Positions 17,743-26,972 are shown, numbered from the stretch's first letter. The stretch is DNA of 64,000 bases from Moorena bouillonii PNG (GCF_001942495.1 NZ_MKZS01000001.1:2192555-2256554); one strand, 5' to 3'. The notes: generated from the letters alone by a model not told the origin. A program made the numbers and translations.

Positions 17743-18522
17743 TTATAGCCGCTTAGCATAGCAGCGTAATCCACTCAGTTCTGTTGTGATGGAATCTTCA
17801 ATTTGGGATGGATCGCTATCGGGTAAGCTACCGCCTTGGAGTTGCAAAATATCCTTAGCTTGCATCTCCAACAACCACTCATTGAACTGGGAACGACTGA
17901 CACTATCCCCAATTTCCCGTCTAATCCGATAAATCGGTACAAGGTCATCAAGGTTATAGTCCTGATTCAGCTTGTCGTAAACCTCCAAGACTACCGACTC
18001 AAAGGTTTCATAAGAAGCGATCGCATTTTCCCCAGTTTGTCCAGCATCAGCCCCTGGGTCAAGGACTTTAGCCACTGAGCTTCTCTCTCGAATCCAATTT
18101 AGAACAGCCTTGACATCCTTGGCTCTGACCAGACTACCGTCAAACTCAAAATCAGCGCTTTTGATGCCAGCATCTAGTACTTCCAAGCCTTGCTCTGTCA
18201 AAAACACATACTCGATTCGGGCTTTTTTTGTTTTCTTGATCGTCCCATCTGTTTCCAATGTTTTAAAGATGTCAGTATAATCACCAGACCTCTCATTATT
18301 CAGTTTTACTGTATCACTTAAGTCTTTTCTTTTCACCTCCTGCTTTGATCCCCCTAGATCCCACAAGTGTAGTAGCAGACGAGTTGTAGCTTGGGCTGGG
18401 GTACCTCGTAACCCTTTTTTATTTTCTTTCTTCTTTTCTGCTTCAGGGTTTGTTGACATTTCCGTTTGTTCTGTTTGTTCTACTGTTGACATTTCCGTTT
18501 GTTCTACTGTTGACATTTCCAT
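17743..18522 (-). CDS. Winged-helix-like protein, first gene of the ATPase-nuclease module
   Basis: The core (about 45 residues into the product onward) reads TPAQATTRLLLHLWDLGGSK, then VKRKDLSDTVKLNN, DIFKTLETDGTIKKTKK and RIEYVFLTEQGLEVLDAG, a pattern suggesting a winged helix-turn-helix. A C-terminal domain with YRIRREIGDSVSRSQFNEWL may be a second helical or wHTH unit. It may recognise DNA or regulate the ATPase and nuclease downstream (115 bp to the ATPase). The N-terminus is uncertain: a TTG-initiated frame opens at 18603, and MSTVEQTE repeats from 24-bp DNA units supply several in-frame ATGs (18522, 18516 and others down to 18459). I chose the first ATG. An inverted repeat lies about 180 bp upstream. 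Confidence 0.6.
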   Translation of the reverse strand: MEMSTVEQTEMSTVEQTEQTEMSTNPEAEKKKENKKGLRGTPAQATTRLLLHLWDLGGSKQEVKRKDLSDTVKLNNERSGDYTDIFKTLETDGTIKKTKKARIEYVFLTEQGLEVLDAGIKSADFEFDGSLVRAKDVKAVLNWIRERSSVAKVLDPGADAGQTGENAIASYETFESVVLEVYDKLNQDYNLDDLVPIYRIRREIGDSVSRSQFNEWLLEMQAKDILQLQGGSLPDSDPSQIEDSITTELSGLRCYAKRL

Positions 18523-18699
18523 TTGTTCTAGGTATTTAGTTCTAGGTATTGAGTAGGTCAGATTATGGCTTGTCACCTCTATATCCAGTGATAGCCTAAC
18601 CAATAGTATGATGCCAATTCGGCAGGATTTAGTGAGAAGCTGTAAATTTTTATGGCTACCCTAGCCTAAGGCCAGCCAAATTAAGCGTCTACCTTTGTA

Positions 18700-18738
18700 T
18701 AGCCCTAAAATGACATTTTGAGGACATTTTGAGGGCTA
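18700..18738. promoter_or_regulatory. Inverted repeat upstream of the wHTH-ATPase-nuclease set
   Basis: TAGCCCTAAAATG and CATTTTGAGGGCTA form an imperfect palindrome with one unpaired base and a 12-nt spacer that itself repeats ACATTTTGAGG. It lies about 100-200 bp upstream of the possible starts of the wHTH-like gene. It could be an operator, perhaps for that protein; this is inference from position only. Confidence 0.4.
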
Positions 18739-19048
18739 AAAGTAATAGCTAAGTTAATCACAGGTCCGCAATCACAATTTCCCATGGTATTGCCCCTTGG
18801 GTTGCATCGGAATTGCGAAATCTTACTCACTTGCCTCTAGGATCAGAATTTCCAAACTATCCAGTCTTTCCCCCCAGAAAGCGATCGCATTTACTGGGAC
18901 AATCTCAAATTCTGGCAGCTTGAGTAGAGCAAGGTAGTCGAGTCTCGATATTATATCACTTCTGTTCAGTCTAGGTTGCTTTCAACTATTATTTCTGTGC
19001 TATTTCTGTGTCCCCTGTGCTGCCTCTGCTCACTCTGCCGTGATCGGA
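18739..19048. other. Gene-free region between the accessory set and a phosphoribosyltransferase gene
   Basis: No gene or strong terminator is seen. One HIP1 octamer occurs near 18881. The DNA near 18990-19030 has imperfect TTTCTGTG direct repeats. The 3' end of the phosphoribosyltransferase gene abuts it. Confidence 0.5.
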
Positions 19049-19582
19049 TCACACTTCTGTAACTAAATAGGTTTGAGCCAAATCAGCTGGACTCATGGAC
19101 TCATAAGGTTCAAAAGGCTGATGAATCCAAGGATTATCTGGCAAATAATCCACATAGTAATCAGGAGCAATCCCAGAACAGGCTTTATACCAGATCACAG
19201 CAGTACGAATCTCCTCAATTTCTGTACCATAATGACTATAAAGCCATTTAATCCCCTCTCGTAGACTAATACCAGAATCCACTAAATCATCTACCAATAG
19301 GATCCGATTACCTAATTTTGCCGTCGTCATGGCCAGGTGGCTCGAAAACGTTATCGGTCCTCGGATACGATTGTCTGGTCCAGTATAGGAAGCAGCAGAC
19401 AGAATCCCTAAGGGCTGATTGTAAATGCGGCAGAGCAGATCACCAACCCGTAATCCGCCCTTAGCAATACAGACAATCTGGTTGAAATCCCAATCGGCTT
19501 GATAGAGTTTGACAGCGAGCCGTTCGATTTTTTCATAGTACTCTGACCAGGAGACGTAAAGTTCTGACATAGTTCGTGCCAT
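19049..19582 (-). CDS. Phosphoribosyltransferase family protein (purine PRTase-like)
   Basis: The 177-residue product contains the type I PRTase PRPP-binding motif ILLVDDLVDSG, the preceding flexible-loop region and a KGGLRVGDLLCRIY segment. C-terminal YYVDYLPDNPWIHQPFEPYE resembles xanthine/hypoxanthine-guanine PRTases and their cyanobacterial relatives. It would move the ribose-5-phosphate of PRPP onto a purine base, though the substrate cannot be read. ATG 19582 gives MARTMSELYVSW; a second ATG at 19570 is equally possible. It is divergent from the GPH transporter gene, so their promoters share about 200 bp. Confidence 0.85.
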   Translation of the reverse strand: MARTMSELYVSWSEYYEKIERLAVKLYQADWDFNQIVCIAKGGLRVGDLLCRIYNQPLGILSAASYTGPDNRIRGPITFSSHLAMTTAKLGNRILLVDDLVDSGISLREGIKWLYSHYGTEIEEIRTAVIWYKACSGIAPDYYVDYLPDNPWIHQPFEPYESMSPADLAQTYLVTEV

Positions 19583-19790
19583 TGATATTGGTTAGGTATT
19601 GCTCAGGGAATTGACCTGAAACAAAAGTCGAAAACTATTCGACCGAATCTGGCCGTTGTTCCGAATAAACCCAAGTTCCGAATTTCCCTACTTCTACAAG
19701 AAGTCTAATGTTAGAAATGGCTTATGAGTGATTCGTTTTGCTAAAAAAATCCCTATCACTACATTCGCTAGCTAAATTATCTTATCGGTT

Positions 19791-21491
19791 ATGAGTGATG
19801 TTTCTAGTTCTGATGCCAGTAATCGTCCCCAAGTCTCCGGTGGACTCGAAAAGCTTAACTTTACCACCAAACTAGCTTATGGTGCTGGAGATATGGGTCC
19901 AGCCATGACCGCCAATCTCTTAGTCTTTTACCTCCTGCCATTTTTAACCAATGTGGCTGGTTTACCAGCGGGTTTGGCAGGGAGCATTCTGATGATTGGC
20001 AAAGTTTCCGATGCCATCAATGATCCCATGGTTGGGATTATGAGCGATCGCACTCGTTCTAGTTGGGGGCGTCGCATTCCCTGGATGCTGTTTGGGGCAA
20101 TTCCCTTTGGTGTTCTGTTTTTCTTACAGTGGATTGTCCCGCACTTCAGCAATAACAATACCATTAATAACTGGTTACTGTTTAGCTACTATCTTCTGAT
20201 TGCTATTCTCTTCAACATTGCCTACACTGCAGTTAACCTACCCTACACCGCCCTAACCCCAGAACTCACCCAAGACTACAACGAACGCACTAGCCTCAAC
20301 AGCTTTCGCTTTACCTTTTCCATCGGTGGCAGCATCCTAACCTTAATTCTAGGGGGATTAATTTTTAGTGCCTATGCCGGTGATAGTGGTAAGCAATATC
20401 TAGTGCTAGGGTTAGTTACCACCTTGCTGGCGGTGGTGCCGATATTGTGGTGTGTGCTGCGCATCCAAGAACGAGGTGCACAGCCTATATTGGGAACTCA
20501 GCAGAAAAAGACTGTAGGAACTCTGCTCACCCTAATTGGACCCCTATCATTTTTCTATGGCATTGCCCGGATTATCCCAGTGACTGCCCAATTATTGGGT
20601 GCCACTAGCAACCCTGATATCACTGGTATCTTTCTCAGTCTTCTTGGTTTACTAATTACCGTCTTTGGTATAACTCTGATATTTTCTACCCCAGAACCCC
20701 ACCTGAAAGATAGCTCTGCTTTCACAGAGCGCTCTGAAGCTGACACTTCAGCCTCCTTATCTTTTTTTGAGCAACTGCGGATTGTATTCAGTAACCAGCC
20801 TTTTCTATATGTGATTGGTATTTACCTGTGTTCCTGGTTAGGTGTCCAGTTAATCGGTTCTATCCTGCTTTACTTCGTAGTCAATTGGATGGGATTGCCC
20901 GAGTCTACCTTTCCCTTAGTCGCCCTTGCGGTTCAAGGTACTGCGTTATTAATGCTGTTTTTCTGGAAGATGGTCAGTGAGCGATTGGGCAAAAAAACCG
21001 CTTACTTTATGGGCACTAGTATCTGGGTTATCGCTCAAGTTGGTCTATTTTTGCTACAACCTGGTCAAGTGGCCTTAATGTACTGTTTAGCTGTTATGGC
21101 TGGTTTTGGCGTTTCTGTGGCTTATCTGATCCCCTGGTCCATGGTGCCCGATGTGATTGAACTCGATGAATTGACCACAGGTCAGCGTCGGGAAGGGATA
21201 TTTTATGGCTTCATGGTTTTGCTGCAAAAACTTGGTTTAGCCCTAGGACTGTTTTTAGTCGGTATTGTCCTAGAGTGGTCAGGATTCATCTCATCTACTG
21301 CTGGGCAACCAGTCCCCACCCAACCCGATTCCGCACTGCTAGCCATCCGTATCGCTATTGGACCATTGCCAACCCTATTCTTGATTGGTGGTATAGCACT
21401 CGCTTACTTCTATCCCATCACCAAGGAATTTCATGCCCAAATTCTCTTGCAGCTACGAGAGCGTGATCGAGCTACTAGGCAAGGGGAATAG
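19791..21491 (+). CDS. GPH-type MFS transporter (glycoside-pentoside-hexuronide:cation symporter family)
   Basis: The 566-residue protein has about twelve hydrophobic helices and the GPH landmarks: LAYGAGDMGPAMTANLLVFYL in helix 1, KVSDAINDPMVGIMSDRTRSSWGRRIPWML in the loop between helices 2 and 3, and a repeat-half equivalent around VIELDELTTGQRREGIFYGF. GPH proteins import sugars or glycosides with a cation; some cyanobacterial members are uncharacterised. The central cytoplasmic loop (about residues 300-325) is Ser/Glu-rich. Start ATG 19791 is clear. It is longer than typical GPH proteins (about 450-500 residues) because of two extra loop and helix segments mid-protein. Confidence 0.88.
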   Translation: MSDVSSSDASNRPQVSGGLEKLNFTTKLAYGAGDMGPAMTANLLVFYLLPFLTNVAGLPAGLAGSILMIGKVSDAINDPMVGIMSDRTRSSWGRRIPWMLFGAIPFGVLFFLQWIVPHFSNNNTINNWLLFSYYLLIAILFNIAYTAVNLPYTALTPELTQDYNERTSLNSFRFTFSIGGSILTLILGGLIFSAYAGDSGKQYLVLGLVTTLLAVVPILWCVLRIQERGAQPILGTQQKKTVGTLLTLIGPLSFFYGIARIIPVTAQLLGATSNPDITGIFLSLLGLLITVFGITLIFSTPEPHLKDSSAFTERSEADTSASLSFFEQLRIVFSNQPFLYVIGIYLCSWLGVQLIGSILLYFVVNWMGLPESTFPLVALAVQGTALLMLFFWKMVSERLGKKTAYFMGTSIWVIAQVGLFLLQPGQVALMYCLAVMAGFGVSVAYLIPWSMVPDVIELDELTTGQRREGIFYGFMVLLQKLGLALGLFLVGIVLEWSGFISSTAGQPVPTQPDSALLAIRIAIGPLPTLFLIGGIALAYFYPITKEFHAQILLQLRERDRATRQGE

Positions 21492-21687
21492 GAATTGATC
21501 GGTTCTGTTGAAGATCTAGTTTGACTCAGGAGTAGTTTTCTAACTGGGGGAAATTTGCCAATCAATAGACTTCGCCGGAGTTCTCAGGCAAAAGGCTTGC
21601 ATAAACAACAATTGAGGCAAACAGCATCATCAAACTACTAAGTATAGCAGGTCTAATGCCAATCAATCAATCAATGATGAAAAAGGT

Positions 21688-23126
21688 CAGCAATTCTCAT
21701 TTTGGGAAATAGGTGTTCAAATTGTGGAAATGCGGATAGTGTATTAATATCTAGATCACTTCTAGATCACTACTGAGAGTTGAAGCGAGCAAAACCACCA
21801 GGGTTGTTTGACACAATAGTCAGTTATTTTCGCTCCTGTCTGAAATCTCTGCCAGACTTGCGCACGGGCAAAAACACTCGCGTTTACATTGGAAGATGCC
21901 GCCCAAGCGTGCCTTTGGTGTGTTCTTCACCCAAACTCCATCATTCCTAGCTTACCAGCGCCAGATGGAGAAAAGCTTTGGGTGCAGCAATGCTCAAAGC
22001 CTGCGCACGAGTGCATCAGATTCCAAGGGACAACCAGATCCGAAGTTTACTCGACCCAACTCACGCCTGAGTGTTTGTCGCCAGTGTTTGAGGAAATTGT
22101 GCAAATGCTGGAAGACCAGGGGCAGTTGAGGAAGTTTCGAGGATTTGCCGACACGCTGTTGATACCACTCGATGGCACGGAATATTTCAGCTCACAGAAA
22201 ATCCACTGTCCCCAATGTTCAACCAGAAAGAGTAAGTCAGGAAAAACCCACTACTTTCATGGGGTAGTCACCCCAGTGATAGCCTGCCGAGATCGTTGCC
22301 AAGTAATTCCATTGATGCCAGAGTTCATCGTGCCCCAAGATGGCCATGAAAAGCCTCGACTGCGAAACGGCGGCAGCCAAAAGGTGGATAGTTAACCATG
22401 GAAAACGCTACGGGCGTCACTTAGTGACGATTTTGGGGGATGACCTGTATTGCCGCCAGCAATGCATGCGAGTTGCTATCTCAGGAGGGGCTCAACTTTA
22501 TCCTGACTTGCCGCGAGTCATCTCATCCTACCCTCTATGAGCATCTGGCGGGCATTGTACTGCCCACTGTCAGTGTGAAAAGATGGACAGCGGATTGAGC
22601 AGCAAATCTACACCTATCGTTATCTCAATGGTGTGCCTCTCAAAGATGGGGAGGATGCCCTGTTGGTAAATTGGTGTGAACTCACCGTCACTATGACTGA
22701 CGGATTAGTCGTTTATAACAATGGGTTTGCCACTGATTTCAAGATCACAAATCACAATGTGGCCGACATTGTTCAATCCGGTCGGGCTCGCACTTAAGTC
22801 GAAAATGAGAACAACAATACCCTTAAAACATTGGGCTACAACCTAGAACACAATTTTGGCCATGGCCAAAAACATCTCTCCTGTGTTCTAGTTACCCATT
22901 ATCTCCTCTCTCTGCTATTTCATACTTTGCTGGAATTGCTGGATCACAAGTATCAGGTGTTGCGAGCACACAAACCCAACTCGGAAAACCTTTTTTGAGG
23001 ATTTGCGAGCCTTGACCCGTTATATGTATTTCGATAGTTGGGAAGATCTCCTCACTTTCATGGTCGAGGGATTGGAGTTAGAACTCTATCCCAACACTAG
23101 TTGATATTTCATACTGAGAATTGCTG
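21688..23126 (+). mobile_element. Decayed insertion sequence with 12-bp terminal inverted repeats and 9-bp target duplication
   Basis: The ends CAGCAATTCTCA (21688-21699) and TGAGAATTGCTG (23115-23126) are perfect inverted repeats, and similarity continues imperfectly inward. The direct repeat GAAAAAGGT flanks both sides exactly (21679-21687 and 23127-23135), so a 9-bp target-site duplication survives. The element is 1,439 bp and carries one broken transposase gene. The intact target duplication shows it transposed here rather than being rearranged in. Confidence 0.88.
21838..23100 (+). pseudogene. Transposase pseudogene (DDE type, resembling ISNCY-group elements)
   Basis: Conserved pieces appear in successive reading frames: FGVFFTQTPSFLAYQRQMEK, then IPLDGTEYFSSQKIHCPQCS and GVVTPVIA...FIVPQDGHEK, then DCETAAAKRWI and VTILGDDLYC, then DGLVVYNNGFATDFKITNHN and GYNLEHNFGHGQKHLSCVL. 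The Asp of LDGTEYFSS and the DD of LGDDLYC look like catalytic acidic residues. At least three frame changes and one in-frame stop (near 22796) separate the pieces, so no functional enzyme can be made. The family assignment is from memory of similar proteins and is moderate. Confidence 0.85.
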
Positions 23127-23188
23127 GAAAAAGGTAGATGCATTATGGCTTGAGTCGTCGCAATTAGCCTAAGCAGCTCGGGCGTCGC

Positions 23189-23443
23189 TTAAGACGCCTG
23201 CCATTCCAATTCAGGCAGACTCTCCCAGGCTTCGACAAGCAGGTCATTGAGTAATACTCTTTGTGAGTGATCAAGCCAATCGTCTTCTGCTAAGACTTCG
23301 GCAGTTAAATCGTCAAGGGACTGTCCCTCTTGACGGGCAATTTGAATGACACCAGCAATCGCCATTACCACCAGTTCTTCATCAACTGGTTGTTGACGTA
23401 GGGCGACTATTTCTTGTGGACTAGCTGGAATGGGATAATTCAT
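23189..23443 (-). CDS. Small acidic conserved protein, function unknown
   Basis: The 84-residue product reads MNYPIPASPQEIVALRQQPV, then IQIARQEGQSLDDLTAEVLA and LLVEAWESLPELEWQ. It is helical, acidic and soluble, with no cysteines or membrane segment. It looks like a genuine conserved cyanobacterial small protein, but I know no function. ATG 23443 is preferred over a TTG nine bases upstream. It is divergent from the flavoprotein gene and lies just outside the insertion sequence. Confidence 0.65.
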   Translation of the reverse strand: MNYPIPASPQEIVALRQQPVDEELVVMAIAGVIQIARQEGQSLDDLTAEVLAEDDWLDHSQRVLLNDLLVEAWESLPELEWQAS

Positions 23444-23602
23444 ACCTAACAAACAAGGGCACCCTTGACTATAACTAAACTGAAATCAATGTAAAGTATT
23501 TTTACGAATATTAAACAAGTCGATACTTGGAAGCTTAGCGTATTTTCACTACTGATTACCTCCGTCTCTCCTCTTAATGACATTTGTGATCACATAACCC
23601 CT

Positions 23603-25894
23603 ATGAAAGAGATTTTGTACGTAGAAATCCCTACACCAGACACCAAGACTGTCTGCCACTGGTTGCAACAGGAATGGCAGCCTAAGCTCGGGGATAAGAT
23701 AATCACGCCGGATGGTATCCGTCTGCAATGGGAGACTACTCCTGATGAGAATTCTAATCACAAGACTACAGTTGTAGTTTCTTTGATTCCAGAAATCTCG
23801 ATTTTTGTGTGGTCCGTCCAGCGAACCACCTACCTCAAAGCCTTTCGTTGGTCCGAAAAGCCCCTGAGCGGCGAAACGCTAATTCTAAGACAGCTGACCC
23901 AGAGTCTTCGGGATCAATTCCCGTACCACTATCCAGAACCACCGGATGTAGAGTTATCGGAGCAATCCATCTTTGAAGCATTAGCACCCTATTATCCTCA
24001 GACTGTGCACTTTTTCCGGAAAATGCCTAGAGGAGAATATGACCTGAATCGAGTTTATTGGTGGGAAAAGCGCTGGCGTGAGGGGGTTCGTAACCCCCAG
24101 CAGCCCAAGCAGGTAGTGTTTAAGGAGTTGAAGGTTGAAAGTTCCCAACAGTTGAAGGTTGGCCAGTTGCACGTTGTTCGCGAACAACCATCTAACCTTC
24201 AACCAACTAACCTTGAACCATCTAACCTTCAACCAACTAACCTTCAACCATCTAACCTTCAACCATCTAACCTTCAACCAACTAACCTTCAACCAACTAA
24301 CCTTCAACCATCTAACCTTCAACCATCTAACCTTCAACCATCTAACCTTCAACCGACTAACCTTGAACCTTCAACCTCTAAGTACGACGTAATCTACATC
24401 GGTGGTGCCTTGGGAGTGATCCATGCTGCAACAATGGCGCAGCGGGGTTATCGGGTATTGCTGATTGAGCGGTTAACCTTTGGGCGGATGAACCGGGAAT
24501 GGAATATTTCACGGGATGAGTTTCAAAGCTTGATTGATTTGGGTTTATTTACCCCAACTGAGTTTGAAGGGATTATTGCTAGGGAATACGTTGATGGATT
24601 CAATAAGTTCTTTGATAGCAACAACCCACCCCACTTGAAAGCAGCCATTTTGCACACGCCAAGGGTGCTCAATATCGCCATTGATTCTGCTAAATTTTTG
24701 CAACTGTGTGGGAAAAAACTAAAGAGTGCTGGGGGAGAAATCTGGGATGAGACAGAGTTTATCCAAGCAACTATCACCCCAGAGGAAGTTGTGGTGGACT
24801 TGCAACACTTACCGACTAAATCTAACCGACAAGTGAGTGGTCGTCTGTTGGTGGATGCCATGGGAACGGCTTCACCAATTGCTTGGCAGCTCAATGGGGG
24901 TAGGGCGTTTAATAGTGTCTGTCCCACCGTGGGGGCTGTGATTGAGGGATTAGAGCCTCAGGTGTGGGATCCCGATTATGGTGATGTTCTCAATAGTCAT
25001 GGGGATATTTCACGGGGACGTCAGCTGATTTGGGAGTTGTTCCCTGGTGCAGGTGAGGAATTGACAATTTATTTGTTCCATTACCATCAGATACATCCTG
25101 AGAATCCCGGCTCTTTATTAGAAATGTATGAAGATTTCTTTACTATCTTACCGGAGTACCGCCGATGTGATATAGAAAAGTTGGTGTGGAAGAAGCCAAC
25201 CTTTGGGTATATTCCCGGACATTTTACGGTGGGAAGTCGCGATCGCATTGTGGCCTTTGACCGACTGGTTGCCATTGGTGATGCTGCTTCCCTTCAGTCC
25301 CCCTTGGTGTTCACTGGCTTCGGTTCCTTAGTGCGTAACCTCTATCGCTTAACCGATCTGTTGGACACTGCCTTGCGGCACAATCTTTTGAGTGTTAAGG
25401 ATTTAAATCAAATTCGCGCCTATCAAAGTAATATTGCTGTTACCTGGCTGTTTTCCCAAGGGATGATGGTACCAACAGGTCGTCATCTACCACCCCAGCG
25501 GATTAACGCCATGCTCAATACCTTCTTTGGATTGTTGGCAGATGAACCACCGGAGGTACCAGATACGTTTATTAAAGACCGTTTCAGTTGGTTAACCTTT
25601 AATCGACTGGCACTCAAAGCAGCTCGGCGAAACCCTGCCCTCATCCCCTGGATTTTGGAAATGGCTGGTGCTAAGGATTTCTTGCTTTGGGTAGGCAGTT
25701 ACTTAAGTTTTACTAGCAATGCCTTGGTCAGCGGGTTGCTCAAAGGTTGGTTTCCCAGTCTAGTTCGACGGTTACAGCCCTGGCTTGAAAAGCGTTATCC
25801 ACGGCTTTGGTTACAGTTGTTGGCTCAAAGTTATGCCATCACAGCTGGGATGGGGCGTCCTGAAAAAGTAAACCGTGAGCTCAAGTTCGATTGA
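23603..25894 (+). CDS. CruA/CruP-like FAD-dependent oxidoreductase (lycopene cyclase family) with in-frame repeat insert
   Basis: The 763-residue protein has an N-terminal domain (about 1-170), a low-complexity linker (about 174-257), and a FAD-binding Rossmann domain starting YDVIYIGGALGVIHAA and VLLIER. GDAASLQSPLVFTGFGSLVRNL (about residues 560-580) matches the second FAD-binding motif of CruA/CruP-type lycopene cyclases. Relatives cyclise lycopene ends or, for CruP, act on carotenoid derivatives under stress; the exact role is not certain. The linker contains twelve P(S/T)NL(Q/E) pentapeptides encoded by a 15-bp minisatellite. Because each unit is a multiple of three, the frame stays open. 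Confidence 0.75.
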   Translation: MKEILYVEIPTPDTKTVCHWLQQEWQPKLGDKIITPDGIRLQWETTPDENSNHKTTVVVSLIPEISIFVWSVQRTTYLKAFRWSEKPLSGETLILRQLTQSLRDQFPYHYPEPPDVELSEQSIFEALAPYYPQTVHFFRKMPRGEYDLNRVYWWEKRWREGVRNPQQPKQVVFKELKVESSQQLKVGQLHVVREQPSNLQPTNLEPSNLQPTNLQPSNLQPSNLQPTNLQPTNLQPSNLQPSNLQPSNLQPTNLEPSTSKYDVIYIGGALGVIHAATMAQRGYRVLLIERLTFGRMNREWNISRDEFQSLIDLGLFTPTEFEGIIAREYVDGFNKFFDSNNPPHLKAAILHTPRVLNIAIDSAKFLQLCGKKLKSAGGEIWDETEFIQATITPEEVVVDLQHLPTKSNRQVSGRLLVDAMGTASPIAWQLNGGRAFNSVCPTVGAVIEGLEPQVWDPDYGDVLNSHGDISRGRQLIWELFPGAGEELTIYLFHYHQIHPENPGSLLEMYEDFFTILPEYRRCDIEKLVWKKPTFGYIPGHFTVGSRDRIVAFDRLVAIGDAASLQSPLVFTGFGSLVRNLYRLTDLLDTALRHNLLSVKDLNQIRAYQSNIAVTWLFSQGMMVPTGRHLPPQRINAMLNTFFGLLADEPPEVPDTFIKDRFSWLTFNRLALKAARRNPALIPWILEMAGAKDFLLWVGSYLSFTSNALVSGLLKGWFPSLVRRLQPWLEKRYPRLWLQLLAQSYAITAGMGRPEKVNRELKFD
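24121..24370 (+). repeat. Intragenic repeat element with twelve 15-bp units
   Basis: From 24188 to 24367 twelve units such as CATCTAACCTTCAAC occur head to tail. Upstream (24121-24187) the complementary sense appears (GTTGAAGGTTG, GTTGAAGGTTGG), with a central palindrome GTTGTTCGCGAACAAC at 24171-24186. This is the structure of the intergenic elements seen elsewhere in the window, here sitting inside a coding frame. Confidence 0.9.
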
Positions 25895-25952
25895 ATACTT
25901 ATCATTGAAGGTTATTCGTTAATGGTTAATTAACGAATAACCAAGAAGGAAG

Positions 25953-26972
25953 ATGATAATGAGTCAAAGAAAGAGTTTAGTAATTATCTGTCTAATTTTA
26001 ATCGCTGTGGTCGGTGTTGTGATTAATGTCAAACTTTTGCAAGTTTGGAACTATAACACTGAAGGACATGATATTTACTATAGCTGGGTAGAAGGGAAGC
26101 GAATTTTATCGGGGGAAAATCCCTACGCTAGAGTCTTATCGGGAAATATGAGAGAGAATCAGAAGTATGCTACCTATTTCCCCCTTTTTTATTGGCTTTC
26201 AGCATTAACTCAATTATTGGGGTTCCAAGACTACTCAGACTGGATTTCCCTATGGCGACCGATATTTTTAATGGTTAATATCGGGATTGCTGGTCTAATT
26301 TTCTATCATTTGTATAACCATAACCTCTTTATATTTGGCTGGTTTGCTGCTTTATTCTGGTTACTGAACCGATGGACAATTTATGTTAGTATCGACGGCA
26401 ACTTGGATTTCCTAGCTATATTTTTTCTGATTCTTTCCCTGATGTTACTGCCGAAACACAAGTCCACAGCTTTCTTGATGTTTAGCTTGTCTTTAGCGAT
26501 TAAACAAATTGCTATCTTTTTACTACCACTTTATCTGATTTGGGCTTGGCAATCATCAGAGGATAATCCTATCAAGGATACCTTCATCGCTTTGTTGTTA
26601 ATAATTGTTATCCCTGGGATAACGTCACTACCATTTATCTTATGGAATGCAGAAGGATTCTTTAAATCGATTCTATTTTCAGCCACTAGAAATCCAGACG
26701 GACATGTTAATGCTCCTTCCTTAGATGGGTTAATTACATTATCAAATCCTGATTTCATTGGTATCAAAGCTAAGTTGCCAATGGTGTTGGTAATGAGTCT
26801 AGTATTTCTGAGTGCCATGAAGCGACAAATTGGCATCTATACTAGTGCTTTGCTGACCATGTCGGTATTTATTGAATTCAATTCAGTAATATTTAACCAA
26901 TATTTTTGTTGGGTCGTACCTTTGTTGCCTCTCGCTAGTTGCGAGATACTTCTTAAGAAGTACGCCAAATGA
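25953..26972 (+). CDS. Polytopic membrane protein, GT-C / DUF2029-like glycosyltransferase
   Basis: The 339-residue product has about nine hydrophobic helices. The first extracytoplasmic loop contains TEGHDIYYSWVEGKRILSGE and NPYAR, and the next TYFPLFYWLSALTQ, which resembles GT-C glycosyltransferases of the GT87/DUF2029 kind that use polyprenyl-linked sugars. The acidic residues in HDIYYSWVEG could be catalytic. The acceptor is unknown. ATG 25953 lies 6 bp after AAGGAAG, a good ribosome site; a second ATG at 25959 is possible. It follows the flavoprotein gene by 58 bp on the same strand. Confidence 0.7.
   Translation: MIMSQRKSLVIICLILIAVVGVVINVKLLQVWNYNTEGHDIYYSWVEGKRILSGENPYARVLSGNMRENQKYATYFPLFYWLSALTQLLGFQDYSDWISLWRPIFLMVNIGIAGLIFYHLYNHNLFIFGWFAALFWLLNRWTIYVSIDGNLDFLAIFFLILSLMLLPKHKSTAFLMFSLSLAIKQIAIFLLPLYLIWAWQSSEDNPIKDTFIALLLIIVIPGITSLPFILWNAEGFFKSILFSATRNPDGHVNAPSLDGLITLSNPDFIGIKAKLPMVLVMSLVFLSAMKRQIGIYTSALLTMSVFIEFNSVIFNQYFCWVVPLLPLASCEILLKKYAK

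Noticed and set aside
24159-24392. NHLTFNQLTF-type peptide repeat read in another frame
   Set aside because: It is the shadow of the 15-bp minisatellite inside the flavoprotein gene.
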